Below are positions 30,231 to 41,528 of a stretch of 51,757 nucleotides of DNA, piece by piece (positions within the stretch are counted from its first letter, which is position 1; every line of letters begins with the position of its first letter). The translations under genes were made by a program, and so were the position numbers. Source of the DNA: Chara braunii (lineage: Eukaryota; Streptophyta; Charophyceae; Charales; Characeae). The notes beneath the pieces were generated by a model. The model ran no database searches, was not told the origin of the DNA, and worked only from the letters and a program-made list of their open reading frames with translations. The stretch lies in the NCBI GenBank assembly GCA_003427395.1, contig BFEA01000696.1, positions 625,094 to 676,850 on the forward strand, given 5' to 3'.

Positions 30231-30835
30231 CCCCCCACCTTACCTGGTCGCGCGCCCCCACGCGCTCTCCGCTACCATCCTGCCCGCCGAATCCCCCACT
30301 CCGTCCTCCCATCATCCGAATGCGCTGCCTCCCCTTCTCTGCGCCACAGATTCTTTCCCCCCCCCCTGCGATCTCCGTCATCACCCACCCCTTCACTCCT
30401 CATTGGCCATAACCGGGACACCAAGCCTGTCATCAGTGGTGCGAGCGTTCCGCGGTGAAACCCGTGCCATCCCACCCCGCGCACCGCATCCACCGCTCCG
30501 CTTCCCCCGTAATCCCCGGCCCCCCAATGCCTATTCCCCCAGACCCTTGTTGCGCCTGTCATCAACCCTTGTTTTCCCGATTTCGCCGCAGTCAGACGCT
30601 CCGCGAGTAGCTGCGGCGGCGGATTCGCCGCCGTCAGACGCTCCAAGAGTCGCCGTTGCGGATGCGCTGTTGTTGCGCGTGTCGCGCATGCGCCGCCAAT
30701 GAATGCCTGCCGGGCTGGCAATCCACATAACGCCGTAATCGCCATCGCCACCGCCCGGGCCAAACGACCCTCCAGCCAAACGACCCTCCAGCCAAAAAAC
30801 GACCCCGGTCATGCTACCGTAGGCGCTTGATGGCC

Positions 30836-31042
30836 CTAATGACCTTTGGCCGAAGAGGATGATGAGGATTCCGCCAGCTTCCGCGACATGCCCTCCACAA
30901 AAAGGTAGCCCGAGAATAGCACGATGGCGATACCCATGCCGGGCAACGCCTTTCTTCCCTGTCGGGATAGCATCGGATGCCGACGCCACGTGTCGGTCGC
31001 GCGAAAAGAGTTCTCCGTAGCCGATCCCCCGTTCCCCGCCAT
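30836..31042 (-). CDS. Mitochondrial complex I B12-type subunit (NDUFB3-like)
   Basis: The 68-residue protein starts MAGNGGSATENSFRATDTWR, continues RHPMLSRQGRKALPGMG, then a single membrane segment IAIVLFSGYLFVEG (about residues 38-51) and a Ser-rich tail ending AKGH. Plant B12 subunits are about 70 residues with the pattern W(R)RHPML....R.ALPG.G followed by one membrane helix, which fits. B12 is an accessory subunit of the membrane arm of NADH:ubiquinone oxidoreductase. The ATG at 31040-31042 was chosen because it gives the family length; the frame is open for another 31 codons upstream. The gene lies on the same strand as the hydrolase, about 630 bp before it. No intron is seen. Confidence 0.75.
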   Translation of the reverse strand: MAGNGGSATENSFRATDTWRRHPMLSRQGRKALPGMGIAIVLFSGYLFVEGMSRKLAESSSSSSAKGH

Positions 31043-31449
31043 CAAGGTCCCGACCCGGACGACAGCTGGCACCCCACTTTTCGGCCCCCTCCTCCCCCCT
31101 CTGTCGTCCCACGTGTCACACGCAGGCACCACCACCCTACCTTACCTGTCTCTGGCGCGCGCGAGAAAACACCCACCCTCTTCACTCTCGCACGCCAGCG
31201 CGCGCGTGCAAGCCACACACACACACCCTGCCGTCCTACGACCGCGCTTGCAAAACACACACACACACACGCTGCCGTCTTCCTACCAGGCATGCACGCA
31301 ACGACACCCTTCGCTCTTACGACAGCGCGAACGACGCGAGCAGCAAACTACACCATAGCCATGTCGCTCTGCACAAGTCACCTCCTCTTCCTGTCGCCGC
31401 CCACTCCGTCGTTGTTTTCTGGTTCAATGCTCTGCGAGGACAAAGAAAG
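31043..31449. promoter_or_regulatory. Upstream region of the B12 gene
   Basis: GC-rich DNA with (AC)n-like runs at 31215-31270 and cgcgcgcg at 31160 and 31200. It should contain the promoter, but no TATA box is evident. Confidence 0.3.
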
Positions 31450-31459
31450 AGAACCAATT

Positions 31460-31580
31460 ACCAGAGGGCCGAGAGCTCAGTTGGTACACCCATGAACTGT
31501 TGACATATACAGAGTAGAGTTCGAATCCAGCAGACACTATCAGATCAACAGAACGAAAGCATTCTGACTTGCCTGGGGCC

Positions 31581-31614
<34 letters not shown>

Positions 31615-31664
31615 GATNTCTCACGCCGTCGTCCTTGGAAAAAAAAAAAAAAAAAAGAGGAGAA
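31460..31664 (+). mobile_element. tRNA-headed SINE candidate
   Basis: The head contains gagctcagttggtaca (A-box) and gagttcgaatcc (B-box) with tRNA spacing, at about 31471-31525. A body with a 26-T run (31588-31613) and an N (31618) ends in an 18-A tail (31639-31656). The direct repeat agaaccaatt occurs just before the head (31450-31459) and just after the tail (31665-31674), as expected of a target-site duplication. A related head lies at 44892-45075. Confidence 0.65.
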
Positions 31665-31689
31665 AGAACCAATTGATGAGAGGAAGCGG

Positions 31690-32440
31690 GGAGGGAGGGA
31701 TGGGCATACGTGGCCCAGGTAGCACGAGCAGTAGTCTGCTCAGTGATCTGGGCGTGTCGGAACCGGTCTAGATTTGAAAATAGACCGTTCTCTGATGTGG
31801 AAACTAAGACTGCGATCAAAAGAGGATTGCGAAGAGCTATCTGGGCGGACTGGAAGAGGAAGGCCAGAGGAGGAAAAGGCTCAAGGAGACAGTTGTGGTG
31901 GTTCCTGAGAACCTGGGCGAAAGGGAACCAGCGGCGAAAGGGAACCAGCTCGCAGGGGTGCACAGCACCAGAGGGCTGGTGTTGTCAAAGTGGTTAAATT
32001 AGTAGTAGTAGTAGAGGGTACTTGTAAGTAGGGGACCAGGGTGCCTCGGTCAGTTGGTGGAGGCTAGAGAGGCCCAGAGCTGATACCAGGGCACTCGGTA
32101 TAGTAGGGGCACAGGAGCCCACTAGGAGAGTGTCAGGGAACACAGGAACAACAGTGTTCCACTGGGTCGGTTAGACCTGGCCGTATAGTAGAATAGGTAA
32201 GTTTAAGAATGAGCTGGGATTGACAAGTGAATAGAATAATGATGTAACAAGGGGAATTGTTTGAGAAGTGTGCTATGATGAGTAAGAGGCATTTGGCTCC
32301 TAAACTAGCTGATGCTGCCAGGATAACTCCGGGTAGAATTGTGAGGTCGCCGGCCTCGTTCATTTGATTCGAAATATATCACTTCTGTAATATAAAAAAG
32401 AAAAAGAAAAAAGGAAAAAAAAGAAAGAAAGGAAGGAAGC
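31690..32440 (+). mobile_element. LINE 3' end, second copy
   Basis: The coding tail at 31705-31960 (MAQVARAVVCSVIWACRNRS, RRAIWADWKRKARGG, LWWFLRTWA) matches the tail of the LINE inside the Harbinger element (QTIRACLFLVIWEVRNKSVF, RRSIKADWRRKVA, LTWFTGTWM). A non-coding 3' region of about 400 bp follows, ending in an A-rich tail (32394-32435). It is 5'-truncated, and no target duplication was found. Confidence 0.7.
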
Positions 32441-33629
32441 GAACTGAGCTAAGAGCTCCGATTCGTTTTGCTTGAGAAGCATTGTTTTTTTTTTCTTTTT
32501 CTTTTTCTTTTTTTGCTCCCCTGGAGGCATTGTGCATCTTGCGCGGAGCTGACTGGAAAGAAAGAAAGAAGAAAGCAATGGCCAACACTTGCTCTTGAAC
32601 ACGGAAAGCTCAATACAACGTTTACATCCAAGACGTGTTCTTCATTACTCAGGACGCGCACATTCCTCGACGCACGTTTCGACCGTCTGCACTACGGTCA
32701 TCCTCAGGAGGCTGTCCTCCTAGCCTCAGACTTGCGGCTACCCACCAACCTATCCGACACTCTGAGCGTGGGGGGCCTATACGGCCTTGCCCTCTTAATA
32801 CTGCGCGCCACTGCGTGTCTTGTCTGCTGCTAGACCCGCTGCGGGCCTTGGCAGGCAGCTACCGCCCGCGCATACAGCAGCGAATCTGTTCTGGTTCGTA
32901 CGTAGCTGCTGCGCTTCAATCCGGATTGCTGCTCGTGCTTCCGCTCGCAAAGTCACCTGTTAGCGCGCACGCGTGGACGCTCGCTAAGTCACCTGTTAGC
33001 GCGCACGTGTGGACACTCGTGCCGGCCACGTGCCCGTATACCATAACTGACTCATCCCTCCGCGGCTTGCCTACTTCGAATTCGAAAATTGCCTCATCCT
33101 GCTCGCTACTTTTCCCGCTCTGAAATAGTCACGCTTCGTATGCGTCTCCTTCTGCTACCTGTTTTCTGTATCCGGGCCTCTCGTGGCATCCGGTACATCT
33201 GCCTCATCGGTCTCATCTCCCGAACCTCCTGGGAACGTACACTTCCTAAAAGAAAAATGAAAAGTGAAAAATAAGGAGGAATAATTTCTAAACAGAACTG
33301 GCACGCGTGAGGACCCTTTCCCTGACTATTATACAACCACACCCGCCTTTCCACGGTGGGCGGGAAAATCCTAAACAGTCGGGCACGCTAGGGAATAAAT
33401 GGGAATAAATGGGAGCAAAAAAGGTCTAACGGGAAGTTCCTGGGTAAGATAGATAGATTTGTTTATTCTGTAATTACTATTATACAGTCCTACCCGCTGT
33501 CTTGGCAGGCGGGAACTCCTAACGTGCATATTTACTGAGATAATACAAATGTAGATGCAAAATGCAATAGTTCACCCTCTGAAACTAACCTACCCGCTAT
33601 CTTACTGCCCTTCTTCATAGTATCTACGG
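32441..33629. other. No recognised gene
   Basis: Frame 32635-33123 (+, 162 codons) is open but unrecognised. A 36-bp tandem pair (aagtcacctgttagcgcgca) lies at 32949-33013. Two short pieces with tacccgctRtctt occur at 33489 and 33592. Confidence 0.3.
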
Positions 33630-33986
33630 CTATACGCCCGGGCAGGTGTTTACCATAGCCGGAGGGATAGTCCTCTTGACGATATCCCATTCGGCTATGG
33701 TCCCCCTGGCAACTTTTGCCAGGGCTCCGCTGAAGAACGCCGGGGAGTATCCCGGGCGCAGAAGTTCAACCTTGACCACGAGGGTCGGCAGGAGCTTCAC
33801 GTAGTCATTGTTCGCCGTCTGTTCGATCCTGTAGATCGAGCTGGCTATGGCACCGATCTTCACTTTTTTGTCTGAAAATGAGCAGACATCTTGGAAGGAC
33901 CTGAAAGGTAGAATTCCTTCCGCCAAGCACTCTTGGTTTTTCATTCTTGGTTCGAGTAGGAAACGCACCGGTCGTGAGCTTGCCAC
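33630..33986 (-). CDS. Unrecognised 118-residue frame
   Basis: The frame reads MASSRPVRFLLEPRMKNQEC, then CSFSDKKVKIGAIASSIYRI, DYVKLLPTLVVKVELLRPGY and ends MVNTCPGV. Its composition is plausible for protein, but I recognise no family and no neighbour supports it. It could be part of the reverse-transcriptase element region, or chance. Confidence 0.25.
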   Translation of the reverse strand: MASSRPVRFLLEPRMKNQECLAEGILPFRSFQDVCSFSDKKVKIGAIASSIYRIEQTANNDYVKLLPTLVVKVELLRPGYSPAFFSGALAKVARGTIAEWDIVKRTIPPAMVNTCPGV

Positions 33987-34292
33987 ACCGATTAGGCTTG
34001 ATTGACCTGTTTAATGTGTGTGGTCGGACTTGATGTCTGATTGAGGGGTGATTTCCTCACACTCTTTATCTCGCACAAGTTATAACAGTGATGTGACTGT
34101 ATCTGATGCGCTGTCGTCTGTACATGACATTGTATGCATGATGATGAGCGTATACCGGAACTTAGGAAACTTTATCTTTTTCTGATTGCAATCTCCGTTC
34201 AAAGTTTGCTCGCGTTTTCATTATTTTTCAAGGTTCGCTCGTGCTCGATTACTTGGCATCTTAAACTTACTGGTTGATCGGCACTAAGTTGT

Positions 34293-34910
34293 GTGCACGG
34301 AGTTGGCGTTTCAACCTTGGGTCTGAACGTGGGCAACTGGTCGTGCTCCAAGCTTGTCTCCGTTCTTCATAGCAGCCTTCCGGAGTTCCTCGTTGCTAAC
34401 GAAGACCTTGTCTGCTGCGAAGCAGATGCGAGAAGGTCTCTACTGCGAACTGACTGTGCTCACTTCTATAACCCGTCCAAAGCTTGTCATTTTTTTGTGG
34501 GGACGGGTTCGTATTGTATTGACTATTTTGACTCACCTCAACTTATTTTCCCGTACTTAGATCTGACAGTGTTGCAGTTATCGGCTACACATGGCACGCG
34601 GAACCCCAGTATAATTGTTATTGGTGCAAACTTGGTAATTCGTGTTCGTGGCGACGGTTGGTATGCGATATCAGGGAGTCCATTTCTCAGAGCACAGCCA
34701 CGCGGCCGATGCACTTCTGGGGAACTTCCCCATGCCCATTCCCCAGCCCCCTCTGTTGCAGGATTGCAAAACTTCGAACTGATAGAGATGATTTCTCCTG
34801 TCGATGCAATTCCTTCGGAACGTCCGGAGGGGACCACAGGGGTTCACAGGGTAGGGGGTTTATCAGATAAGAGGGCGTCATTGAAACCATTCACTAGCTT
34901 AACTAAGTGA
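34293..34910 (+). CDS. Unrecognised 205-residue frame
   Basis: The frame opens MHGVGVSTLGLNVGNWSCSK and contains FLVANEDLVCCEADARRSLL. No known motif is seen. It precedes the assembly gap at 35055 and may belong to the element further downstream or be spurious. Confidence 0.2.
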   Translation: MHGVGVSTLGLNVGNWSCSKLVSVLHSSLPEFLVANEDLVCCEADARRSLLRTDCAHFYNPSKACHFFVGTGSYCIDYFDSPQLIFPYLDLTVLQLSATHGTRNPSIIVIGANLVIRVRGDGWYAISGSPFLRAQPRGRCTSGELPHAHSPAPSVAGLQNFELIEMISPVDAIPSERPEGTTGVHRVGGLSDKRASLKPFTSLTK

Positions 34911-35054
34911 GGGGACTGATTGATGAAGCTTGAAACTCAAAAGTTCAAAGTAGTATGGGGCATTTCCCAGGGAACAATGTAGTAGAAGGCTCGCAACTGT
35001 GACTCTCACTGTTTCATGCTCTATAAAATGTATGACGGGACGCTGGACCCGCTT

Positions 35055-35154
35055 NNNNNNNNNNNNNNNNNNNNNNNNNNNNNNNNNNNNNNNNNNNNNN
35101 NNNNNNNNNNNNNNNNNNNNNNNNNNNNNNNNNNNNNNNNNNNNNNNNNNNNNN
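35055..35154. other. Assembly gap, 100 N
   Basis: Exactly 100 undetermined bases, a conventional gap length, so true distance and orientation across it are not certain. Confidence 0.98.
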
Positions 35155-35452
35155 GTTTTGCTGCCCTTTTCACTCAAGTCCTCCCGGGCAGGGGACAATT
35201 TTTGAAAACGGTCCGTTCGGACTTTCTGTCCCTTGCCTCCTCTGTTTTTCGTGAGGACAACCCCTGAACAGCCACGGGAAGTTCTGGTTTTGTCCTGGGA
35301 TTTCACCCCCTTGCCCACAATCCTTGGCTAGGCCCCATACTCTGATAGGCGCTCCCCAGGACGGATAGGGAACGCTGCCCGGGGCATGAGATTTCCCTGC
35401 GTATCTCAGGTTATACCATATTCAATGCGGGTAAGTTCAGTAGAGTCACAAG

Positions 35453-35596
35453 AAAGAGTTATATTTGCACTATGGGGCAAAATAGGTTTGCAATTGCAGT
35501 TGGGGCACCCTACCTGGCCAGAAAGCTGGGTTGTATACATTGGCCAAACCGCAATTCAAAACTGTATCTTGGCCCATAGTGCGATTATAACTCTTT
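35453..35596. mobile_element. Hairpin MITE-like inverted repeat, 144 bp
   Basis: The left arm aaagagttatatttgcacta pairs with the right arm tagtgcgattataactcttt, and inner parts also pair. Next to it the phrase ttactcccgcgtagtttc occurs twice (about 35605 and 35675). Confidence 0.6.
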
Positions 35597-35816
35597 TTTT
35601 TTTACTCCCGCGTAGTTTCTTCAAATTTAGGGGTAACTTCACAAAAGCGAGTGCAATTATAACACATTTTTTTTACTCCCGCGTAGTTTCCCCAAATTTA
35701 TATTATCTGTGGATTCCTTGTCAGCCTTCTTCCCAGTTTTCGTCTTGGTGGAAGGAGCTGCACGTAGCACCGCTTGAACGTGGATTTTTTTTAAAAAGTC
35801 AGAACGCCCCTACGGG

Positions 35817-36773
35817 ATGGAGCAAGCTCTGGTCACGTTCAATCATGAGGCGCCGTTTGGTGCAGAGGGTTATAGGCTCATCGCCTTGCTCTCGGATGAG
35901 GAGATGAACAACTGTAGAGAGAGAGCGTTGGATGATGTGTTGGAACCTCCGGGAACAAAACTCCCGATCGAGGGGAATGTGGTCCCCTTCCCACCAATGG
36001 GGGAGGTCAACCAATCCAAGTGTATGGTGCCAGATCCCGTTGTATGTGTTAAAAGTAGCGCCCAGCCCAAGGATCCTAAACCCCTCGTCGAGTTGAAGAA
36101 AATCTGGAATTATGGTCGACCGTATTTCAAGTGTCACTGTTTTAGTTTGAAGGGTTCGGATTGTGGCAAAGGGCCGACGTGGTTCGACCACTTCTTATGG
36201 TATGTATTTGCGAAAGTCGACACCTTCTTCCCAAATGGTCCTACACTCAAGTCCAGAGTCTTGAGCATGCTAAGGTGTCTAGCCGGCTTTTGGAAGCCTG
36301 CTATCCTCGCGTTGGTCACGCTCCTCCATATGAGAGAAATCATGATGACCCTCACCGCAAAGATTGTCGATAACCCTGACAAGAGCTACGACGCGATTCT
36401 GGCCAGTCTGCCTTGGGAAAAGCGGAAGTTCCCGAGGGCATGTGTGAGGATCGTTCTCCCCTCCAGATATGTCAAAAGAGAGAGCGGAATGAAACGTAAG
36501 AATGGGGAAGGATCCTCGTCCGCGATCCAGAAGAAGCAGAAGACCATCACGGAAGCGATGGCAGCGGTAGGTAGCGGTAAGTCCCAAGTTGAGCTTGCGT
36601 CTGGATCCCCGCAAACCCCTCTTACCTCAGAACCTGCGGATGCGTCCCCACCCAATTCCTCGATCACGTCGGTTGGAGGATCTGGCAGACGGATCAAGCT
36701 TCCGACCCTTGTCATCAGGTCACTCTCCAGAAGGAGCCCGAGACTGGCGCTGCTCTCCCGCTTCAAGAGTTGA
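35817..36773 (+). CDS. ORF1-like protein upstream of a reverse-transcriptase relic
   Basis: The intact frame of 318 residues starts MEQALVTFNHEAPFGAEGYR. It has a Cys/His-containing central part (FKCHCFSLKGSDCGKG at about 104-119), several hydrophobic helices, and a basic Ser-rich C-terminus with KRKNGEGSSSAIQKKQKT. I do not recognise the family. It lies 150-200 bp before coding remnants of a reverse transcriptase on the same strand, so it may be the first protein of that element. No GIY-YIG endonuclease motif was found by eye. Confidence 0.4.
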   Translation: MEQALVTFNHEAPFGAEGYRLIALLSDEEMNNCRERALDDVLEPPGTKLPIEGNVVPFPPMGEVNQSKCMVPDPVVCVKSSAQPKDPKPLVELKKIWNYGRPYFKCHCFSLKGSDCGKGPTWFDHFLWYVFAKVDTFFPNGPTLKSRVLSMLRCLAGFWKPAILALVTLLHMREIMMTLTAKIVDNPDKSYDAILASLPWEKRKFPRACVRIVLPSRYVKRESGMKRKNGEGSSSAIQKKQKTITEAMAAVGSGKSQVELASGSPQTPLTSEPADASPPNSSITSVGGSGRRIKLPTLVIRSLSRRSPRLALLSRFKS

Positions 36774-36934
36774 AAATGCCCTAACAGGTATCATCCATTC
36801 TGTTGATTGCCTTGCAGGAATCCCGTGGCTCTCTGGTCCATGGCCCGCCAGGGAGAATGGTTTAGAAGGAGAACACGGGACGTGCTCGAATAGAGAAGAA
36901 ATTTATCCATATCCTCTATAAGAGTAGGGTCATG

Positions 36935-38935
36935 GAAAGAGTGAATTATAAAAGGATCTTGAAGGGAGTACTTTCTCGGTATGTTGGGTTGGCAGTAATG
37001 GTAGTCTTTGCGAATGTGGTGTTTTGGATGGTTGTACGAAAAACCGGTTGCAAGCATGGTATACAAGCCGGCTGCGGTGTGTAGGGATTTTGAGCTGAAG
37101 GATTGGTATGATGACCTAAGTGCTAATGCGTATTGCCCATGTGGGAAGCGCAAATTTTTACCATTTCACGCACACGACACGGCGGATATGTCCCAGCCCT
37201 CCCCAGTCACATCCACCCATGTCCTCACTTTGAACCCCCGTATCACCACAAATTCATATCTTGAAGAGATGTTTCGCAAAGGTCTCAATCACATCCCACA
37301 AGCCCACCCGGACCCCTGGGCAGCGTTAGTTGAGTTCAATAGAGCCACAACCGCCGTATTACATTGGCTTTCGAATAATGTGTTTATCCCCCCTCCTCTA
37401 GTCAAGCAGATCTCGATTGACATGGAGAAGGAGTAACAAGAGATACTTCTGAAGAGTACTTTCTTTAGACCATGCGGAAAAAGGATGGAGGATAGGGAAT
37501 TCAGTGCCGAGACTGAGGTCAAGTTTTTGACTGATCACCTGTTCATTGCAGGAACAGACAAAGCAGCCAATACTCCGTTCTTTGTATGTAAGAATTTGAT
37601 CCGGGCATTGGCATTGGAAAGGCTCAGCGGGGAGGACTTTGTCCTTGCAAACGCTACGAAAGCTGATGTCATCAAGGAACTGGATTCCTCCTTGTCTACG
37701 AGGTTCCCGTTTTTGAGAATCTCGACCGAGGAGATCCCTTACTTGATGACCATCTTTAAGCAACATAAGGGGACATTCCGATGGCTCACCAATACAGCGT
37801 TCACCTTCCTGACTGGGGTTGCGAAAATATGTGATAAAGTTCTGGAATGTTTGTCGCTTGCTGTCATGGAGCATTGCAGGGAATCTGCGGACGCGGCCAG
37901 GAGGTTGGTAGGAGTTGATACACAATTCTGGTGGATTATTAACTCTGTGCAAGAATACTGCTTTAACCTACCTGACTCTGTATTTTTTCAGTGTTTTCTG
38001 CTGATATCACGAAGTGCTATGAAAATATCCCTATTGGCGGGGAACAGGATGGCCTGATGAGGGCTATCACGTTCTTTGTGAGAATAGCTTTCAAATATCT
38101 AAAGACACACAAGTCTCACATGGTAGTCCGCTGCAGAACTTGCATGGACGGTAAGATCAAGTGCACCACAATAGAGAAAGACTCGGGCGTAGCTATCGCG
38201 ACTGATTTTTGCATGTCTGAGGATGATGTGGTCGATCTGAATCAATGGCTAATGCTGAGGTGTTTTGTGTCGCTTGGAGGAATAACTTGGAGGCAGGTGA
38301 GGGGGATTCTCATGGGTTTACCTTGCTCACCGATGTGGTGTAACGTGTACTTCTTCAAGTACGAATATGGCATGATTCGCAGGGTTCTTGCCGGCAGTAA
38401 CCCTAACCTAGCTGGTCTTTTCAAGCACACGTTCAGATACATTGACGACTTGCATTCACTCAATAATCCGTTAATCCTGAAATTCCTGGACCCTGAACAG
38501 CCGAGAGGGAGTAACGATACCTTTTGGATCTACCCTTTGGACATGATTGAGATAAAAAACCAGACGGAGGTCTTTACATGTGGCCCCGATAACCTGATAT
38601 ATGGGCCTGAAATCGCAATTCTTGAACTTAGAAATCTCGGTCTTGTCAGAGACCTCAGGGGCGTTCAGGACCACGAAGTTCGACAAAACCCGGAACTTGC
38701 ATTTCCCAGTGGTGAGGTACATTAAAATGGATTCGAATAGACCTGTGCCACAATCAATTAATATTATCATAGGACAGGTGGCCCTTATTATGCTCTTATG
38801 CAATGATCCTAAGGATGCGGCTGATGAAATTTTCCGAGTGACTATGACCATGAAGAAAAATGGGTTTAGTGAAAAGAGATGCAAGAAAGTAGCGATTAGT
38901 GTCCTTGACAAACCGGGTTCCTTTCAGCCCTTCAG
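36935..38935 (+). pseudogene. Reverse transcriptase of a decayed retroelement
   Basis: The reading begins near 36942 (KRILKGVLSRYVGLAVMV), shifts frame near 37012 to YEKPVASMVYKPAAVCRDFE and CPCGKR, passes an in-frame TAA at 37434-37436, and continues with LFIAGTDKAANTPFFVCKNL. It then shifts by one base near 37990 into VFSADITKCYENIPI (RT motif A). VRGILMGLPCSPMWCNVYF (motif B) and FRYIDDLHSLNNP (motif C, catalytic YIDD) follow. A last shift near 38700 gives RYIKMDSNRPVP and a thumb-like end. The order and DKA-N/GLP-SP/YIDD motifs recall Penelope-like or related reverse transcriptases, but the class is not settled. One stop and three frameshifts show it is dead. Confidence 0.7.
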
Positions 38936-38999
38936 AGCACCACCCACCGCTACAAAAATTTGCTTATTGGCGAGGCATGCCTCAAATTTTTCCACTTTT

Positions 39000-39149
39000 T
39001 TCCATTTTTTTCCACTGACTCTATGAGTGTGCATGTGTGAGTTGGTGTAGTGTGTTGAAGACCAAATGGTACCTAGCCCCCGGGTGGCCAGGTACCATTA
39101 TCTGGCCCCCCTCCTGGACCAAGCAGCAATTGGTGGGGAAGGGGTGGGT

Positions 39150-39188
<39 letters not shown>

Positions 39189-40423
39189 ACACACACACAC
39201 ATACCTACCATTGTTGCTTCTTTGCCCTGACCTTTCCTCCTGTATATCTTTTTAGTATTATTATCTTTAGGAATTGGCATGAGCCCTCAATTGTTAATCC
39301 CTCAAAAAAAGGGAAAAACAATCCCCCTAGATGAGAGATAAAATCAAGCCTTAGGGACTTTAGGGACTTCGCCACTAATCCCCAGCCCTCAATTGTTAAT
39401 CCCTCAATTGGCAATCAGCGAAAAGCTAGCTTTAGGGACTTCGCCACTAATCCCCAGCCATTCCATCCCGCTCTCCTCTCGTCATTTCCATACCCCTCGT
39501 GTGGTTATGGGATATGAAGTCGTATGGAGGTGGTACCGGTCTTACACACACCTAGCCCCTTCTTTCGTATATGGAATTTTGATTTTTAAATTATGAATGT
39601 CTCACGTGTTTTTCTCTGAGCTGGTTCTTGATGGCTGTTGTTGGGTCCTGGGGTGATGGGTGTTTTTCCTAGTAACACTTCTCACGCAAGGAGCTCCCTG
39701 ATAATAATTGTTTTCACTAAGCGATTCAGAGCTTTTGAGCGGCTGCTTAAGTCGCTAGTGCGTCCTACCCGTATGGAGTAGTTTTGATGCCAAGGGCATT
39801 CTCGGGTTGCTCGTATTTGGAAGTGAGGGAATGAGAGGAGTGAGATGAAGGATGGAGATGGATACCTACCCCAACAGGGACTGTCGTATTGGTTAGATAG
39901 GCGGAAACAGAAGGAGAGATGCGGAACAGGGGATTCCACTGTCTGATGTAGAGAACGGGACTAGGAGTGGGAGAGGAATGGAGCAAATGAGGGTAGACGT
40001 TGTCTTGGTCTGGGAATTTGATGGGGCGAAGGCTTAATGATGCCGAGATTTTACTGCTGCTATAGTAATGCCTTGAGACTAGGGTGTGGATACTTTTTGC
40101 TCGCAGGAAGGGGGTCGTTGTTTTTTGAAAAGGGAAGCAGTAGTCGCTCGAATTCATTGTAACTATTTTTCTGAGTCACACTTCATCCTTGGTCCTCGTG
40201 ATTGATCAGTTTGTGGAATTTCATCTACTTGCGTCTTTACTTGTCTCACTATCTTTTCTTGATGGGTCACTTGAAGAGATTGGCAGTCGTCAGTAAAATG
40301 GCCATTTCCTTGTCCCATGAGAACATATATATCACCTGATTAGTGTGCTTTCCTCATCGGGTGGTTTGTACTCATAGAATCTGGTATGGAGTTGATAACT
40401 GGGGTTAATAGTACACACAAACA

Positions 40424-40430
<7 letters not shown>
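39000..40430. other. Intergenic: (AC)n and short repeats, no gene recognised
   Basis: (AC)n at 39152-39202. The phrase ccctcaattgttaatccctc occurs at 39281 and 39387, and tttagggacttcgccact at 39358 and 39431. The T- and A-poor open frame on the minus strand at 39765-40157 is unconvincing. Confidence 0.4.

Positions 40431-40496
<66 letters not shown>
40427..40496. repeat. (AC)n microsatellite at the border of the duplication
   Basis: About 35 AC units lie immediately before the second duplication copy. Confidence 0.9.
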
Positions 40497-40498
<2 letters not shown>

Positions 40499-41053
40499 AT
40501 CCCGCAGGGAAGAAGGCCAGTACAAATGTACATGACTGTAGAAGGTCCTCGTCGCGGGGAGTGGGTTACATCACATGGGTCGAACCCCCTTTCCTTGTCA
40601 GAAATTGAACAGCATCTGCGGTTAGTGGTTTCCAACACTTGTATCTACACAAGGCATGGCACTCTGCGCCATCAGGCGATAGGTATCCTTAAGCTAACGG
40701 CACTAGCGCTGGACCAGAAATTGCCAACGTTACGCTCTATTGGGATGAAGCACAGCTCGTCGATGAACTTCGTCAGCGGGATCTGTGCATTGTGCAAGCA
40801 TAATAGCATATGCATTCACATACCGATTCACTGATGACATGTCATCTCACAAGACATCACAGCCCCCTTATGCTCGATATGGTCTTGAGTGGAAGGATAC
40901 TACTGAGCAAGATGGGTCATGACTTTTCCTTGGGGCAAGAATGCTGGTTCGGCCAGACGGCTCACTTCCACAGCGTCACCGTTCTGTTTCTCCAGGCAGA
41001 AGGGTGCCACCGGAAACGCCAAGTAGAAAAGGGATGTCACACCGAAAAGCTAA

Positions 41054-41178
41054 GGGTGTACTCACACACCAGCACTAACATAAATGTATCTGACCGCATT
41101 TACGGAGGGACGTGTAAGCTTTCATCTGACCGCAATTGCGGACAGAAGTAAGGGAAAAAGTGCTAGTGTGAGTACTCA
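41054..41178. mobile_element. CTCACAC-type MITE, copy 4
   Basis: Carried within the duplication; essentially identical to 19206-19330. Confidence 0.65.
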
Positions 41179-41528
41179 TGCATTCATGGATGGGATGTAA
41201 GTTATATCATGTATCATTGAAATGCTAAGCATCCATGCGCATATGGTGATGAACTAAAAATTTACAATTTATTAAAAAAAACAAAATCGAAAGAAAGAAA
41301 AAACAATTCCAAAGAACTAAAAGCTAGTAAGACAAAAGCTATTTGAATTATGAACTGCGTTTTTTTGTTTTCCTTTTTCAAAGGGAAAAAGCTTTTATCA
41401 AGTTTTATGGCTTTGGATGGAGAGTTTCTATGCCCAACTTAAAGATTATATTTAAAAAAAAAATTGAAAGGAAAAAAAAAAAAAAACTTAAAAAAAGCCT
41501 TTTTTTTACGAAGGGAAAAAAAAAGCTT

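Noticed and set aside
30531-31112. 193-residue minus-strand frame over the B12 gene
   Set aside because: It overlaps the recognisable B12-type coding in another frame, is Gly-rich and matches nothing I know.
39765-40157. 130-residue minus-strand protein
   Set aside because: Ser/Pro/Thr-rich with no motif and no conserved neighbour; probably chance.
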